This document shows, piece after piece, positions 36,336-48,382 of a DNA stretch of 64,000 nt. Position numbers and translations under genes: made by a program. Position 1 is the stretch's first letter, and the number at the start of each line of letters is the position of its first letter. Under the pieces are notes generated by a model that worked only from the letters and a program-made list of their open reading frames with translations, was not told where the DNA came from and did not search any database. The stretch covers positions 17,831,573-17,895,572 of the forward strand of contig JACGWO010000011.1 in the NCBI GenBank assembly GCA_034509735.1, read 5' to 3'. This DNA is from Sesamum alatum (Eukaryota; Streptophyta; Magnoliopsida; Lamiales; Pedaliaceae).

Positions 36336-38908
36336 CTTTCAAAGTATTTGGTTGGTATCAACCCTTTCTTCATACAATTAACATCTGCTCTACTGTCAAT
36401 TACAGTAGTAAACGTTCTTCTAAAATTATTATTTATTTATAAGTCAATTTTCACATTCCATTTCTTACTAGTAACAATCTCTAGTGTGGACAGGAAGTTG
36501 TCCTCAATTTTTTCTTTACCTAATTCGATAAATTTATTATTCTTGTCTACCTCTAACATTTGTATCCTAGTAGCGAGAGATTGATTATACTCCTAATATT
36601 TTTTATTTCTTCTTTTAATTTTTCTATTTCTATTTTTAAATCTTCCATAGTAGACGGATGATCTTTAATTGTATGCTTTTCCTTAAGGATCCTTTTAACC
36701 TCAGTGATTTTATAAAGTACAAATGGCTTACTAATAATATTTTCATAAGCCCGATTTGACTCCAATGATGCAACCTTATCATTGTTATCTATTTTACTAA
36801 GAATAATATCTCTTATCTCAGGCTCCTTAATTTTCCAAAGTAATTCAACTATACGATTATCAATAAGAACATCTACTTTCCTGATTCTTTGAATTTTGCC
36901 AATTTCTCATAAAATTCTTGATTTGAATCTTCTTCCGTTGGGTTTACATGTACAAAAGGGGTCTTCCTCTTCTCCTGACTCAGAAGAGATTGATGAATAT
37001 TCAGAATTTTTTTCTATATATTTTAGTTCATCTTGATAGTCAGTTTTTTCTTCTAATTGTTCCTCAGATTCAGAAGATTCCCTTTCTCCAGAGAATATCG
37101 TATTTATTATATTTTCTTTATCTTTATGTTCTAGTTTAAGCATGTTAATTTTCTTCTTTAATCTTTTAGCTCTTTTATTTTTGCATCTATTTGCAAGGTG
37201 GTCTGTTTCGCCACAAATGTAACACCTCCTTATTTTCTTTGCTATATTATTATTAGTTTTCCATTCATTCTTTCTAGCTATATCTCTTTCTTTATTTCTT
37301 TCTTTTCTATCACTTCTTTTCTTATGTCTCTTTCTTCTACCTTCTGTAGTCCTAAATTTAGGAATTTCATCTTTGTGATGGCTAATTTCTATTCCAAATT
37401 GAGCACAGAATTCTCCTAACTGATTTTTCTCTATTAAAATTTGTCTTTTAATATGTTTATATAATCTAATCTCATCACATAAATTTAGACCTTCTTGGAT
37501 GCAAGTTCCAATTAGCTTCCCCTATGTATATTGATTATAATTTATATATATTTCTCCCTTTCAAAGAGCATTTCTTACTCTTTCCGCAAATAAGTGGGGA
37601 AGTCCGTCTATGAATTTAGACTTCTAGTGAGCATCATTAGATTCTGGGAGTTCCATTACTCTACTAAGGAAAATATCTTTATACAATTTAAACGATGTTA
37701 GAGTTTTGGACTTTAAATTCTGCTGTAGGATCCTAATTATCGAACCATCTTCCTGTAAAATGTTCTACAATATTTGTGGCAAGTGTATATATTGTCTGTT
37801 CTTCCATATTTTCAATTCTTACTGTATTGAGAATATAATTTTAACTGATGGGCTGAGATAATTATCCCACCAGCCTTTTAGCTGACTAGTGAAACCTACT
37901 GTGATCATTTTAGCAATGGCTTTATCGATGTTATGATTTCCTTTACAATTAATACTATACATCATCATTCTATGTATGGTACTGTAAATTTGTCTTTCTG
38001 TATATTCGTCTATATTCCATTCATAAATTTATTTTCCGTTATAGCTATGCTGGTAATGTATATCGTGTACCTCATAAAGTATGTCTTGAGGTGTAGGCCA
38101 AGGGTAATAAAATGTTGTTTGCATAGGCTTTCTCCCATATTTCTCTATTCTATTTTTTCTTTTGAAAATTTTTGTTTGTAGTTTGCAGTATTTATGTCAT
38201 TACTTAAGGTACTTTATTTTAGATCCCTAAAAGTTTATCTAATAATTTTTTCTAATTCTCCTATTAGTTTCAGAGAAAACCTACAATATCCGGAGGTGGC
38301 TAGATTGAGGGTTTAGCGGTGACTTCCATATTTGTCTCATCAATTTCGAGGGTTTTCGAGCTAGTTTGTTGGTGCCAATCAAATATTTTATCCATTTTGT
38401 GATTTAATTCTATAATTTGTTCTCCTATTAGTTTAAGTACAGATTAGTATAATTTTGTTTCTTCATCAACTCATTTATTTGAGCCATTGTGATCATTAGG
38501 GTATTATCCTCAATTAATTTTGAAAGTGCTTTGAAATAAATTTCTATTTCATTTGAATTCATTTTAAAAGGGTGTTGCGGTGGAAATATGTTATTAACAT
38601 TTTTTTACATTATCTAGAAAATATTTTCTTTCCAATCAAATATTGTTTGGAATATTTGATTATAAACCAAGGAATAAAAGCTACAATCCTATTTCCTATA
38701 GCTAATCCTTAATAAAATTGGTCAGAAATTATTTTTCGGCTTTTAAAGGAAAATTTTCAAAGAATCATTTTCGAAATGGTTCCCACCTTTTCTGTAAAAG
38801 TTCTTTTCTAATTTCTTTTCGTGCTGGAGATCCAGACTAAAATCTGTTAAAATTTGAATAATCTACAAGTGGGACCTCTGTATCAAAATCAATTACATTC
38901 GGAATATT
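36336..38908 (-). pseudogene. Endogenous pararetrovirus, capsid to protease part
   Basis: The minus strand encodes decayed caulimovirid-like proteins. From high to low coordinates there is an AT-rich capsid-like region with many stops (37400-38900), then a basic stretch and a CCHC zinc knuckle CYICGETDHLANRC (about 37185-37230). An acidic Ser/Glu-rich segment (36907-37143), a Lys/Glu coiled-coil-like part (36553-36765) and a protease-like remnant (36340-36420) follow. In the remnant the catalytic Asp-Ser-Gly reads Asp-Ser-Arg. This order (capsid with zinc knuckle, then aspartic protease) and the movement-protein-like part at 57594-58376 fit family Caulimoviridae. Frames are broken throughout. 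The genus is not assigned and no reverse transcriptase is present. Confidence 0.7.
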
Positions 38909-38931
38909 CACTACAAAAAAAATGCGGGAAT
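38909..38931. repeat. CACTA left terminal inverted repeat
   Basis: CACTAC, eight A residues, then TGCGGGAAT. It matches the right end except for one A. Confidence 0.95.
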
Positions 38932-39620
38932 TGCAACGGTAACAGGAACGGTTTTTTTTTAACTTTTGGAACGGTGAATAGTTCACTGGAACCTTTTGGA
39001 CTGAAATTAGGAATGGTTGAGGAACGGGAGGCAATCTGTGGCAATAAGAGGCCATCCTAACAATTAGGAACGGTCACGAAGTAACCGTTCCTACTTGGGA
39101 ACGATTTTTGGCATACATTAGGTTTACCATTCCTAATTACCTTTGTACGTATAAATTTATAATTTTGCATTTGAAACACCTTATAAACATTAGGAACGGT
39201 AGCATCAAAATTAAATCGCGCAATTAGGAACGGTAGTTAGAATACCTTTTGGAATAGCCACCTTATGTTGTAGATAAAATTTAGCATGGTGTCTGGAATA
39301 CATGTAGGAACGGTTAGTTGTAGAGATTAGGATCGCCAATTGGAATATATTTTGTCGCAACCGTAGAACGGTTTTAGCACTCTAACTTTGGAATACTATT
39401 TTGGACCGATTTTTGGTATTGTCTTTAGAACGAAAGCCTAACCACGAAAGTATTGATTTTGGAATATATGTAGGCACGGTAAGTCCCGTATTTAGGAACG
39501 GTTGACTTGTATAGTTAGAATGGTTATTTTATCGGCATTGGGAACGGTACGTTTTTAAAACAATCAAATATAGGAACGGTACTTTGCGCTGATTAACCGT
39601 CTAAAATACCGTTCCTAACT
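38932..39620. promoter_or_regulatory. Left subterminal repeat region of the CACTA element
   Basis: More than ten direct or inverted copies of GGAACGGT or close variants, for example near 39061, 39194, 39229, 39306, 39494 and 39571. In En/Spm such motifs bind the TNPA-type protein. Function here is inferred from family knowledge. Confidence 0.85.
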
Positions 39621-39809
39621 AATGAATTATTAATTTTTTTATATTAATAATTTTTATCATTTAAATATAAATTAAATTATTAATAATATTTTGACTATAT
39701 AATTAATATTTAAATATGAAAAAATGCATAATTTAAAAATAAAAATTTTATTAAATATGAATATTATCCGATTTAATTACAAAGAATCAAAATAAAAAAA
39801 ATACATAAT

Positions 39810-41278
39810 CTACTCCTCGTCCCCAATGGCCTCGTCCATCTCGTCAATGTCTGGAAGGGTGGGTCTTTAGGAGGCCATGACGGGCCTTCGCCGGAGCGAC
39901 TCGTCTGCATGTCCTTCATCATGCCCATCAGGTCCGCCATCATCTCCTCGAGGCAGACCAACTGACCCTCCATGTTTGACGAAGGCGCTGGCTCTGGCGC
40001 GAGCGCTGGCGGTGACGGTGGCGATGGCGGTGGCGGTGGTGATGGCGAGGTAACGGTCTGGCTGAGACCCAGGGCCTCAAAACCAAGACCAAATACTCGA
40101 CCCTTGTTCTTGCCCCCGACGCAAGTCAGCCACATCCGCTGCTCGGTTTGCGCCACCGAGCCCTCTGATTCGGAAGCAGGGTCCTCAGGATTGCACGGGC
40201 CTGAGACTGATGATCCTCCATCATCTTCTTGAACATCTCCTGCAAAAATAATTAGAATAAATTAGAAAATTTTCAAACATTTAAGAAAATAAAACTAGAA
40301 TGTATTAATTACAACTTACCGCCACCTCCGCTGCCCTCGGCTCGCTCCAGCCGCCGTCGGCCTTCTTCTTGTAGCATTTGGAGGATAACTCCATCTGCTT
40401 CACTGGCCGGCCGAGCTGCTCCTCCTGTAAAAAGAAATGGGAAACAATTATTACCATTTTAATTTAATAGTAATAAATAATTGAAATAACATTAGATATC
40501 TTACCAATTTCTGCTTGTGCATACCGACGGAGACAGATCCCCGCGGTACACAGTAGCAGATGCGGCTGGGTTGGCGTTCCGGTTCGCCTTGTTCTTCTCG
40601 CACTCCTGCTTGAACTCCGTGGACTCCCAGTACAGGAGGATCTGCCGCCACACCTCGTTCGCCAGCCATAGCGGCTTCTGCAGGGACTGTCTGGCGAGGA
40701 CGAACTTCTTCCTGAGGAACTTCCCCACCCAAATGTGGAAGATCTTGAACATCGACTCGTCGTCGGCGTCCCACCAGTACGTCATCTGTATTAAAAAAAA
40801 ATATACATATATCATAACTTAGATTGTTAAAATATTTAAAAACAAAAATTAATTGTCGTTACCTTCAAACTCTCAAACCAGAAAAGCTGGTGCTCTGGCG
40901 GCACCTTGTGCAAACTGCCTCAAGGATGGAGATAGTGTCCTCGCACGACCGCGTACATGCGCTCGTGGATCTTCCGATCAGAACTGATATTATAAAACAA
41001 TTAGTATGACATTAAATATTAATTTAAACTACAAAAGAAATTTAAAAATGTAAATATACCTCGCATCGGTGAGTGTGATGTACTGGCGCGCGGATGGTGG
41101 TGGGAGTGGTGGGCCGGTGGGGGTGCTGGTGGTGGGGCAGCCCATGGACGGGCTGGATAGACCGCGGGTGCAGTAGTGGATGGTCCGGGTTGCTGACCCG
41201 ACGCAACGGTAGACGCACCGGGCTGCTGATCCGGCACAGGTGGTGCGGGTGCCTGCTCTACCGGTGGTGGTGGTGGTG
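39810..41278 (-). pseudogene. CACTA second protein, PTTA/En-Spm type, 3' exons
   Basis: Exons can be placed on the minus strand at 41278-41060, 40983-about 40862, 40785-40505, 40424-40320 and 40239-39810, with GT-AG introns between most of them. Conserved blocks are RQYITLTDAR, a short motif ending PPEHQLFWFESL, the TYWWDADDESMF exon, QEVRPRQ-like and GSVSVGMHKQKL frames, and the tail with GKNKGRVFGLG, a proline-rich spacer and an acidic C-terminus PDIDEMDEAIGDEE. A stop interrupts the second exon, and a frameshift separates the two frames of the 40505-40785 exon. The 5' end of the gene lies beyond the Copia insertion, at 50375-50492. Such proteins bind subterminal repeats in En/Spm. Confidence 0.8.
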
Positions 41279-41283
41279 GTCGG

Positions 41284-43236
41284 TGAAAGCCTGGGAAAGG
41301 CGTGTGGATCGTCCCGGGAGTAGCGCGAATGCGGAAGCGCGGTATAAATTTAAAGATTGCAAGAATTTAAACATACATATACAATATGTGTAAAACACGT
41401 TCAAGGGGTGTTCCCTTGAATCTCCCAGGCGTTAAGTGTATCTCATGAACAATAATAACATATAAAAAAAATCATGGAGGCCATAGGGTTTAAAATAAAG
41501 AGGGACGAAAATTTTAAATCAGAAACCTATCGATTATCGTTTTCGTCTTCAAACCGCAACTTGCGTTGTTCCCCGTTTTGCTCCAAGATCTCGTTAAGAG
41601 ACCCTCTAATTCGTACACGCAATCCGCCCACGTATCTTGCTCCTCGTGCTAGCGATAGAACAAGTATATATACGAGATTAACGAGATCAAACCTCCTTAG
41701 TTCAATTATCAACACAAAAGAACTTGGAAGAGAGGGAGAGAGAGACGCAGCCGGGAGAGAGAGAGAGGAGCCGAGTAATGTGTGTGTGTGTGTTTCAAAT
41801 TTCATCATCTTCTTCAAAGTGGATACTTAGGAGTATTTATAGAGGTGGAATCCTATTCCTCTTCAAATCCCTACACTTTGAAGACTCCTTCTTGAATAGG
41901 ATTTGACCTAGTCAAATCCTAGTCAACATCTAGCTTTCTTGGTCAAACCAATCTAAGCCATAGATTTCTTTCTTTAATCTCAACCATTGATTAATTTAAT
42001 GGAATATTTAAATCTCATTTAAATAATTCTAAAGGCAATAAATAAATATATCAAATATAAATATTTATTCCAAGCCCATTAGATTAATTTCTAATAAATT
42101 CAATTTATTAGATAAATTTCTTATATCTAATAAAAGGAATTAATTTCTTCCCAAGAAAAGAAGGACCCAACAAATCCAATTTAATCGCTCCATTTATCTA
42201 AATATTTAATTTCAAATTAAATACGTTATGTGTACGGATTGTGTGTGACTCTTTAGGTTCACCTTTAGCTAGACTTGGTTGGATTTCTAGAATCCGCCCG
42301 TCACCATGGGTGGCCGTCTAGCAACGGTCCATGGCACTAGAGACTAAGTGAATATACGTGGATGAACATTTAGGCTCTACAGTACATCTATCCTTCCATC
42401 TACGGTCTCACCACTTAGGGTCTAGGGCACGGATTATGCAGGTACCCATTTTGGACCTAAGTGTCGGTATGTCCTTTACTAAACGCCGCAAGGGAATCCT
42501 TCCCTTCTGTTCAGTTACTGTGGCCACAGATTTTTAGGGACAAGACACAGAATATAGTGAGACACAACTGTCAACACCCCTGACAGGAGACAGATCCTTT
42601 CTTGAAAACTATTGTCACGTTGTACACCGTGGCTGCACTAGATATGGCTTATGACTACTCAAGTGCATCTTGGCAATCTCTTACCATACCTAAGATACAG
42701 TCCCGATGTACAGGTAAACTCAGCAATTCCTCAAGTCAAAGGACTTGACCTGTATCGTTGGAACCGGGAACTCACGTCATACCTAGCCGGCCTTACTCAA
42801 GGTCCTCCGTAAGACGGTTCCCGCGAGTCACCTCAGTCGGCCGCTCCCCAGCAGGCCGACCCACTAACATTGCTTAGACGACCCTCGTCACCTATCGATG
42901 AAACACGACTGCAGATGCTTAGTGCAAGTCTCAAGGAGAATCTCGGTACCCATTTTCGAGATTCCTTGAGTTGGAGATGTCCAGACTGATTCGGTGGAAC
43001 TGATTTCATGGACTTACCTCCAAGCGTAGTCCCAGTCCCCAAAATGCGATTTCAATCTGTGGGCTTTGTTTGTGTAGCGAATAATTATAAAGCAGATAAA
43101 GTGAACACAAACAAAGTATGCGCCAAATGAATTTCACTTTCTTATTCATTAGTGTTTTACCAAAAAATTCAAAATTGTTCAGACATAGGTTACAATTCGC
43201 CTACCAAGATTGGCTACATGGTCACCTATTCTAACA
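41284..43236 (-). repeat. 3' LTR of the RT-less Copia element
   Basis: Plus-strand ends TGAAAGCCTGGG and CACCTATTCTAACA. Closely similar to 48383-50374. Confidence 0.92.
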
Positions 43237-43256
43237 ATCTCCCACTTGACCTTTAA
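43237..43256 (-). promoter_or_regulatory. Polypurine tract (minus strand)
   Basis: The complement of ATCTCCCACTTGACC gives a purine-rich GGTCAAGTGGGAGAT directly before the 3' LTR. Confidence 0.75.
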
Positions 43257-43259
43257 AGC

Positions 43260-43915
43260 CAATCACCCATATGCCTAATCCCCATCTTCTCAAGATGTTG
43301 CGTATGAGCGCTTTGCGACATAGGATTTGTCAGCGGATCTGCTGTGTTGTCTGTTGAGTTGACTCAGTCCATCCGAACGTCACCTCTTCCTACCATCTCT
43401 CTTAGAAGGTGGTAGCGTCTAAGAATGTGTTTGGATCTATGATAAGATCTTGGTTCCTTCGCTTGCACTATGGCTCCGTTGTTATCACAGAAGATGACAA
43501 CGGGCTCGGCGATGCTAGGCACCACACCAACTCTTAGATGTAGTTTCTCATCCAAACCGATTCTTTAGCAGCTTCTGAAGCTGCTATGTATTCGGCCTCG
43601 GTGGTGGAATCAGCAGTGGTTATTTGCTTGGAACTTTTCCATGCTACCACTCCTCCATTGAGCCTGAAAACATAACCCGATTGAGACTTGGCATCATCGT
43701 CATCTGCCTGGAAGCTAGCATCGCTAAAGCCTTCCAGGATCAGTTATCCATTGCCATAGACTAGGAACATTTCCTTAGCCCTCCTTAGGTACTTAAGGAT
43801 GCCCTTGGCCGCATTCCAATGTGCCTCTCTTGCACAGGACTGATATCTGCTCGTTACACTCAAAGCGTAAGCGATGTCAGGTCTTGTGTAGTGGACCGCA
43901 TATTGGATGTTTCCT
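43260..43915 (-). pseudogene. Copia RNase H region
   Basis: Minus-strand blocks: TRPDIAYALSVTSRYQSC near 43860, SDASFQADDDDAKSQSG near 43700, TTEAEYIAAS near 43590 and VPSIAEPVVIFCDNNGAIV near 43490. Stops (for example near 43750 and 43545) break the frame. Its 5' side is joined directly to the integrase tail. Confidence 0.85.
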
Positions 43916-45260
43916 ACGGCAGAAGCATAGGGAACGACTTTCTAGTGACCTACGGAGAACGGGAACGTCAGTGGTGACTGTGGGCATTGACTGTATTGGA
44001 GCCAGCGGTTCAGGTACCGAGGTTGGCCCTTCTTGAGGTCGTCCTTCATGCCTAGCATGCTGGACTTTTCGAGGTTGGTCAGCCCTCTGGGTATCTATCC
44101 TGAATCCTCTAAGTGAGGAATCCGCGGCTTCCACTGATGACTCGTTTCCATCACTTGACTCCTCAAGGATCAGTTCATCAGGTTGGATATCCTCTGGAAA
44201 GCCTTGTTCCAAGAACACTACGTTCCTTGAAACAAATACCTTTTGTTCCAAGGGGTCATAGAAATAATAACTTGCAGTTTCCTTGGGGTATCCAACGAAC
44301 CTGCATAAACTAGACTTCGATTCTAGCTTACCTCCCACTAGCTTCTTGACGTATCGGGGCTACCCCACACTTTCAAGTAGTTGTAGGACGCAGGCTTGCC
44401 GTGCCATATTTCATATGGCGTTTGGGTCAATACACTGGTTGGTGCTAAATTTAACAACTTGGCCGCAGTCTCCAATGCGTAGCCTCAAAAGGACAAGGGT
44501 AATTTGGTAAAACTCATCATGGATCGAACCATGTCCAACAGGGTTCGATTCCTCCTTTCAGAGACCCCATTTAACTGTGGTGTCCCGGGAGGTGTCCATT
44601 CAGAGATTATACTGTTTTCTTTAAGATAATTAAGGAACTTAGTACTAAGGTACTCTCCGCCTCGGTCTGACCGTAGGACTTTAATTTTGCAGCCGATTTG
44701 GTTCTCAACCTCAAGTCTGAATTCTTTAAACCTCTCAAGAGCTTCAGACTTGTACCTCATCAGGTATACATAACCATACCGCGAATGATGATCGGTGAAG
44801 GTTGTGAAGTAGGAGAACCCACCTCGGGCTTGCGTCCTTAGTGGTCCACATACGTCTGTATGGACCAAGTCCAACAGACCTGTGGCAAGCCTGCTTTGTC
44901 CTACAAAGGGCTTCTTGGTCATTTTCCCTCTAAGACAGGATTCGCAAGTTGGTAGCTCAATCAAGTCCCCTACCTCTAGGTTCTTTGAGTCTAGCAATTT
45001 TCTTATCCTATCTTGGGAAATGTGACCTAGCCTAGCGTGTCACAGTCGTGCGTTCCCGTTATTATCTATTTTACGTTTATGTTGAGTGTTTAAAACGAAG
45101 TTCGTTTGTTGCAAGATATAGAGGCTATTATTAAGCGTACCAAGCAGATGAGCACTTCCGCACCTCATCAAATAAAAACAGTTTTTATTAATCATATACT
45201 CATATCCACTATTGTCTAATAACGGAATGGAAATGACGTTTCTAATCATGCTACGTACAT
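43916..45260 (-). pseudogene. Copia integrase
   Basis: The frames at 44485-44997 and 43877-44338 together cover CESCLRGKMTKK, the DDE residues in VHTDVCGPL, RSDRGGEY and GVSERRNRTLL, and the tail with LCRFVGYPKETASYYFYDP and VPVLRRS. The frame is broken near 44340-44490 and 45000-45040. The tail runs straight into RNase H sequence near 43915. Confidence 0.88.
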
Positions 45261-46349
45261 AATAAACTTGCTCTAATTCTATGCTAATGCGATCACTAAC
45301 TACTAGAGTGGTGGATCCTACTGCTTCTGCCGAGATGGCCTTCCATTCCCAAGCTTTAGGACCATATCCCCGCTACTCAGTTTTCTGCTTCTTTTCAGCA
45401 CCTGCAAATCATTGCAAATGTGAGCTCCACACCCGGTATCTAATACCCAAGAGGCAGTGTTAGTAACCATATTGACCTCAATCACAAAGATACCTTGTTT
45501 GGAGGGGAGTTTGGGGCAATCCCTCTTCCAATGCCCTTTCTCACGGCAATTGATACATATGTCGTATGCCCTCGACTGTTACTTTGAGTCAACCTTCCCT
45601 TTTCCTTTGTCTTTCCCTACTTTGGCAATGGGAACACTCTTAGTGTTAGTAGCTGCTTTGACGGCTTTTCCCTTTTCCTTCTTCCTTTTTCTTCTTCCTT
45701 TTCCAACGTCCGACACCCTTGTCTTTCATCTTGGAAGTCGACGCATCTCCAAATAATACCAGCGGCGTAGACTTTTTGGTCGTTGCCTCGTATTGCACCA
45801 GCATATTGATCAACTCATGAATCCCCTTCTCAAGTGTGTTCATGCTGTAGTAGAGGGTGGGAGAGACTGAAGGATCACATCTATGTACGTCTCGTTATCG
45901 AGCCCCGCCTTGAGGTCCTCGAGCTTTTCCACCAAGGTAAGCATCTTGACCCCATACTCTTGTACAGAGGACCCTTCGGTCATTTTAGTTCCAAAGAATG
46001 GCTTTGTCGCGACATACCTAGTATGCCGGTCTGGGACTGCATAGCAATCTTTCAGGCGAGCCATAATGGAAGGGACATCGTCTAGCCTTTCATACTGCTT
46101 CTGAATCTCATTCGTTATAAAGGCAAGTATGAGGCTACGGACTTTTTGGTTATCCTTATGCCAAGTCTCGAACGGCTCACGTTCTTCTGGCGTGGATCCT
46201 TCCGGCAAGGTCCTAGGGAACGGCTCGTCCATGACGTAGCCTTGGTTCTCGTAATCTAGGGCTATCCTCAGATTGCGCAATCAGTCGTTGTAATTGGTTC
46301 CATTAAACTTGTTGTTCTCAAGTATGGTTGATAATGGGTTTTTAGACAT
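45261..46349 (-). pseudogene. Copia gag and protease
   Basis: Starts MSKNPLS at 46349. A TGA replaces an expected Trp codon near 46280 (TNYND, then stop, then LRNLRIAL). The UBN2-type gag continues at 45840-46280 and 45646-45843. The zinc knuckle CINCREKGHWKRDC is near 45520-45565. The protease active site LDTGCGAHIC near 45425-45450 is intact, unlike that of the Copia at 21699. A frameshift lies near 45840. Confidence 0.88.
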
Positions 46350-48370
46350 TTTAAATTTACATTTTAAAACATAACTACGATCAACAGAATTTTAAAAGAC
46401 GGAAGTTTGATAAATAATTAAATGCTTGGACTTTAGTCAATTAATGCTCCCACTATTTATACGAAAACACGACACTCTCAAACGTTGTTTTCGGGAAATA
46501 CCCTTTCCTAGTGGGCTTGGGATCCACAGCGATTTTCCCCATACCTGCTTTTACGATTCGCATGGGAAGAATCCTGTGGGAGGTATACCATACCATTCTC
46601 GTTCTACGAGATTCTCAAGATAATTGCCTCACCCTTTTATGTGATCCCGAGGACTCCAAGCGAATCACGTTACTTGGGCATTAGACCCGACCCAATCGAC
46701 CGAAGTATAGACCCACTGGTACCTCCACGACTCATGAGATAGGTAACAACAGTCTACTTTTCGTTCATGACATAGTGCAGCTTCTTTTAAGTACGACAGT
46801 CGTGCCACGACTTGTGAGACCACGCTATTGACCTAAATCAACTTCCTCATTATGCCATAGATTGGAAGGCATGGACGAACTCCTATAGTTCATGTCCATT
46901 TTTCGAGGGTTTAATATTTTGAACCTTGGTCCAACCAAATGAGAGTTGTAAATGACCGAGATCCCATACACAAACACATTCATCCATAATGCGTAATTAA
47001 AATTCGCAACCCATAGCAGTAATATGATAAATAAAACTATTCATTCACCACAAAAGCCACATGCAAAATTAAAGCCTAGCACGCCCCTGTTGGATGATCA
47101 CGAGCCCGAATCCTATGCTACCCACTGAGCCTGCGGTGGATCTATGGTCAATCTAGGGTTGGTCCTACACTATTACATTTAATAGTAACCCGATCAACAT
47201 GCTGATGGGCCTTGGTCTCTTTTACTCTTTCAAACTTCCATGGAAACACCTTGGATCCTCCATTTTGGGCTCTCCATGTGGACCTTCCTCATCTCCACCA
47301 AATACATAAAATAAAATCCTCACTCCTAGACTACTCTCATTATATACGTAAAAAGAAAGCCCAGCGAAAACCCGGGGGAGTACAATAGGAGGGAGATAGA
47401 ATGCCTTATTATTCCAAGGCAACTAGAAGAGAAGAAGGAGAAAGCAAAAGAGGCACACAGACCCAGCATAAATTAAACCATACATTCGGGCTAGGGCTCG
47501 TGATCATCCGTTTTTTCAATAAACGAACATAATTACAAGATATCCAATCATATAAACATATGCATATAATCCATGATTACCAATCACATCATCCCATGAT
47601 AAATGAACAAGTCACGTATGAAAAACATGGTACAACCGTTGGTAATATCCTTTCCCGTTTAGGAATACCCTTCCTCATTATTTGAAGGTGAGCAATACCC
47701 CGGGATTCTAAATCCAATACCACAATCTTCCAAATAACGTTCTTTGAGAAAACATGCAAAAATTAAATAAAACTAATTTTTCAGAATTATCAAAAAAATT
47801 AAAATAAGATGAAAACGTAAACGATGACCGGCCGCCGCCATTGGCGGCGTTCTGCCGGCGCACACAAGCCAGCAGGCCAAGCCTGCTGTCCTTGCACGCG
47901 TGCGTAGGCCCCTGCCTGCTCGCACGCGCGCCTGGTCGGTGTGCACGCGCGCCATACCTGCCGCGTCACCTACCTGCGCGGGCTGCCCGCGCAGACTCCA
48001 TCGTCTGCGTGCACGCGCGCGCCTGGGAGCGCTACCCCATGCGCGTGCGCGCAGCCTCCCTGGCCGCGCAGGCGCCCTGATAGACTGGCCTGGCGCGCGC
48101 GCGTAGGCTTCCCTGCTTGCGCGCGCGCCCAGCCATCCGTCCGCGCCTAGCGTCCGGCTGCGCGTGTGTGCCGTTTTCTTCCGTTTTATTTGTTTAGCCC
48201 CCCATTTGCCAAGAAAAACAAGAAACCAACAGCACCAAAAATTCATACACAATTGAAAGCAAGAAAACGACATGCTTGATAATTAAAACATCAAGAATTA
48301 AATAAATCATGCCATACACGTTTTCATGCTTAAAACGCACACAAAACCCTAGGCCTATACACCGAACCGG
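46350..48370 (-). other. Untranslated leader of the RT-less Copia element
   Basis: About 2.0 kb between gag and the primer-binding site. It contains a CG-dense block at about 47830-48175 with GCGCGCG runs, matching in position the block at 24194-24365 of the other Copia. The reading frames across it (47773-48273 and its shadows) are compositional artefacts. Confidence 0.7.
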
Positions 48371-48382
48371 GCTCTGATACCA
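48371..48382 (-). promoter_or_regulatory. Primer-binding site (initiator methionine tRNA type)
   Basis: On the minus strand this reads TGGTATCAGAGC, directly adjoining the 5' LTR. Confidence 0.9.

Noticed and set aside
47773..48273. Arg/Ala-rich 166-residue frame and overlapping frames on the other strand
   Set aside because: It coincides with the CG-dense Copia leader, where stop codons are rare by composition; all frames are open together.
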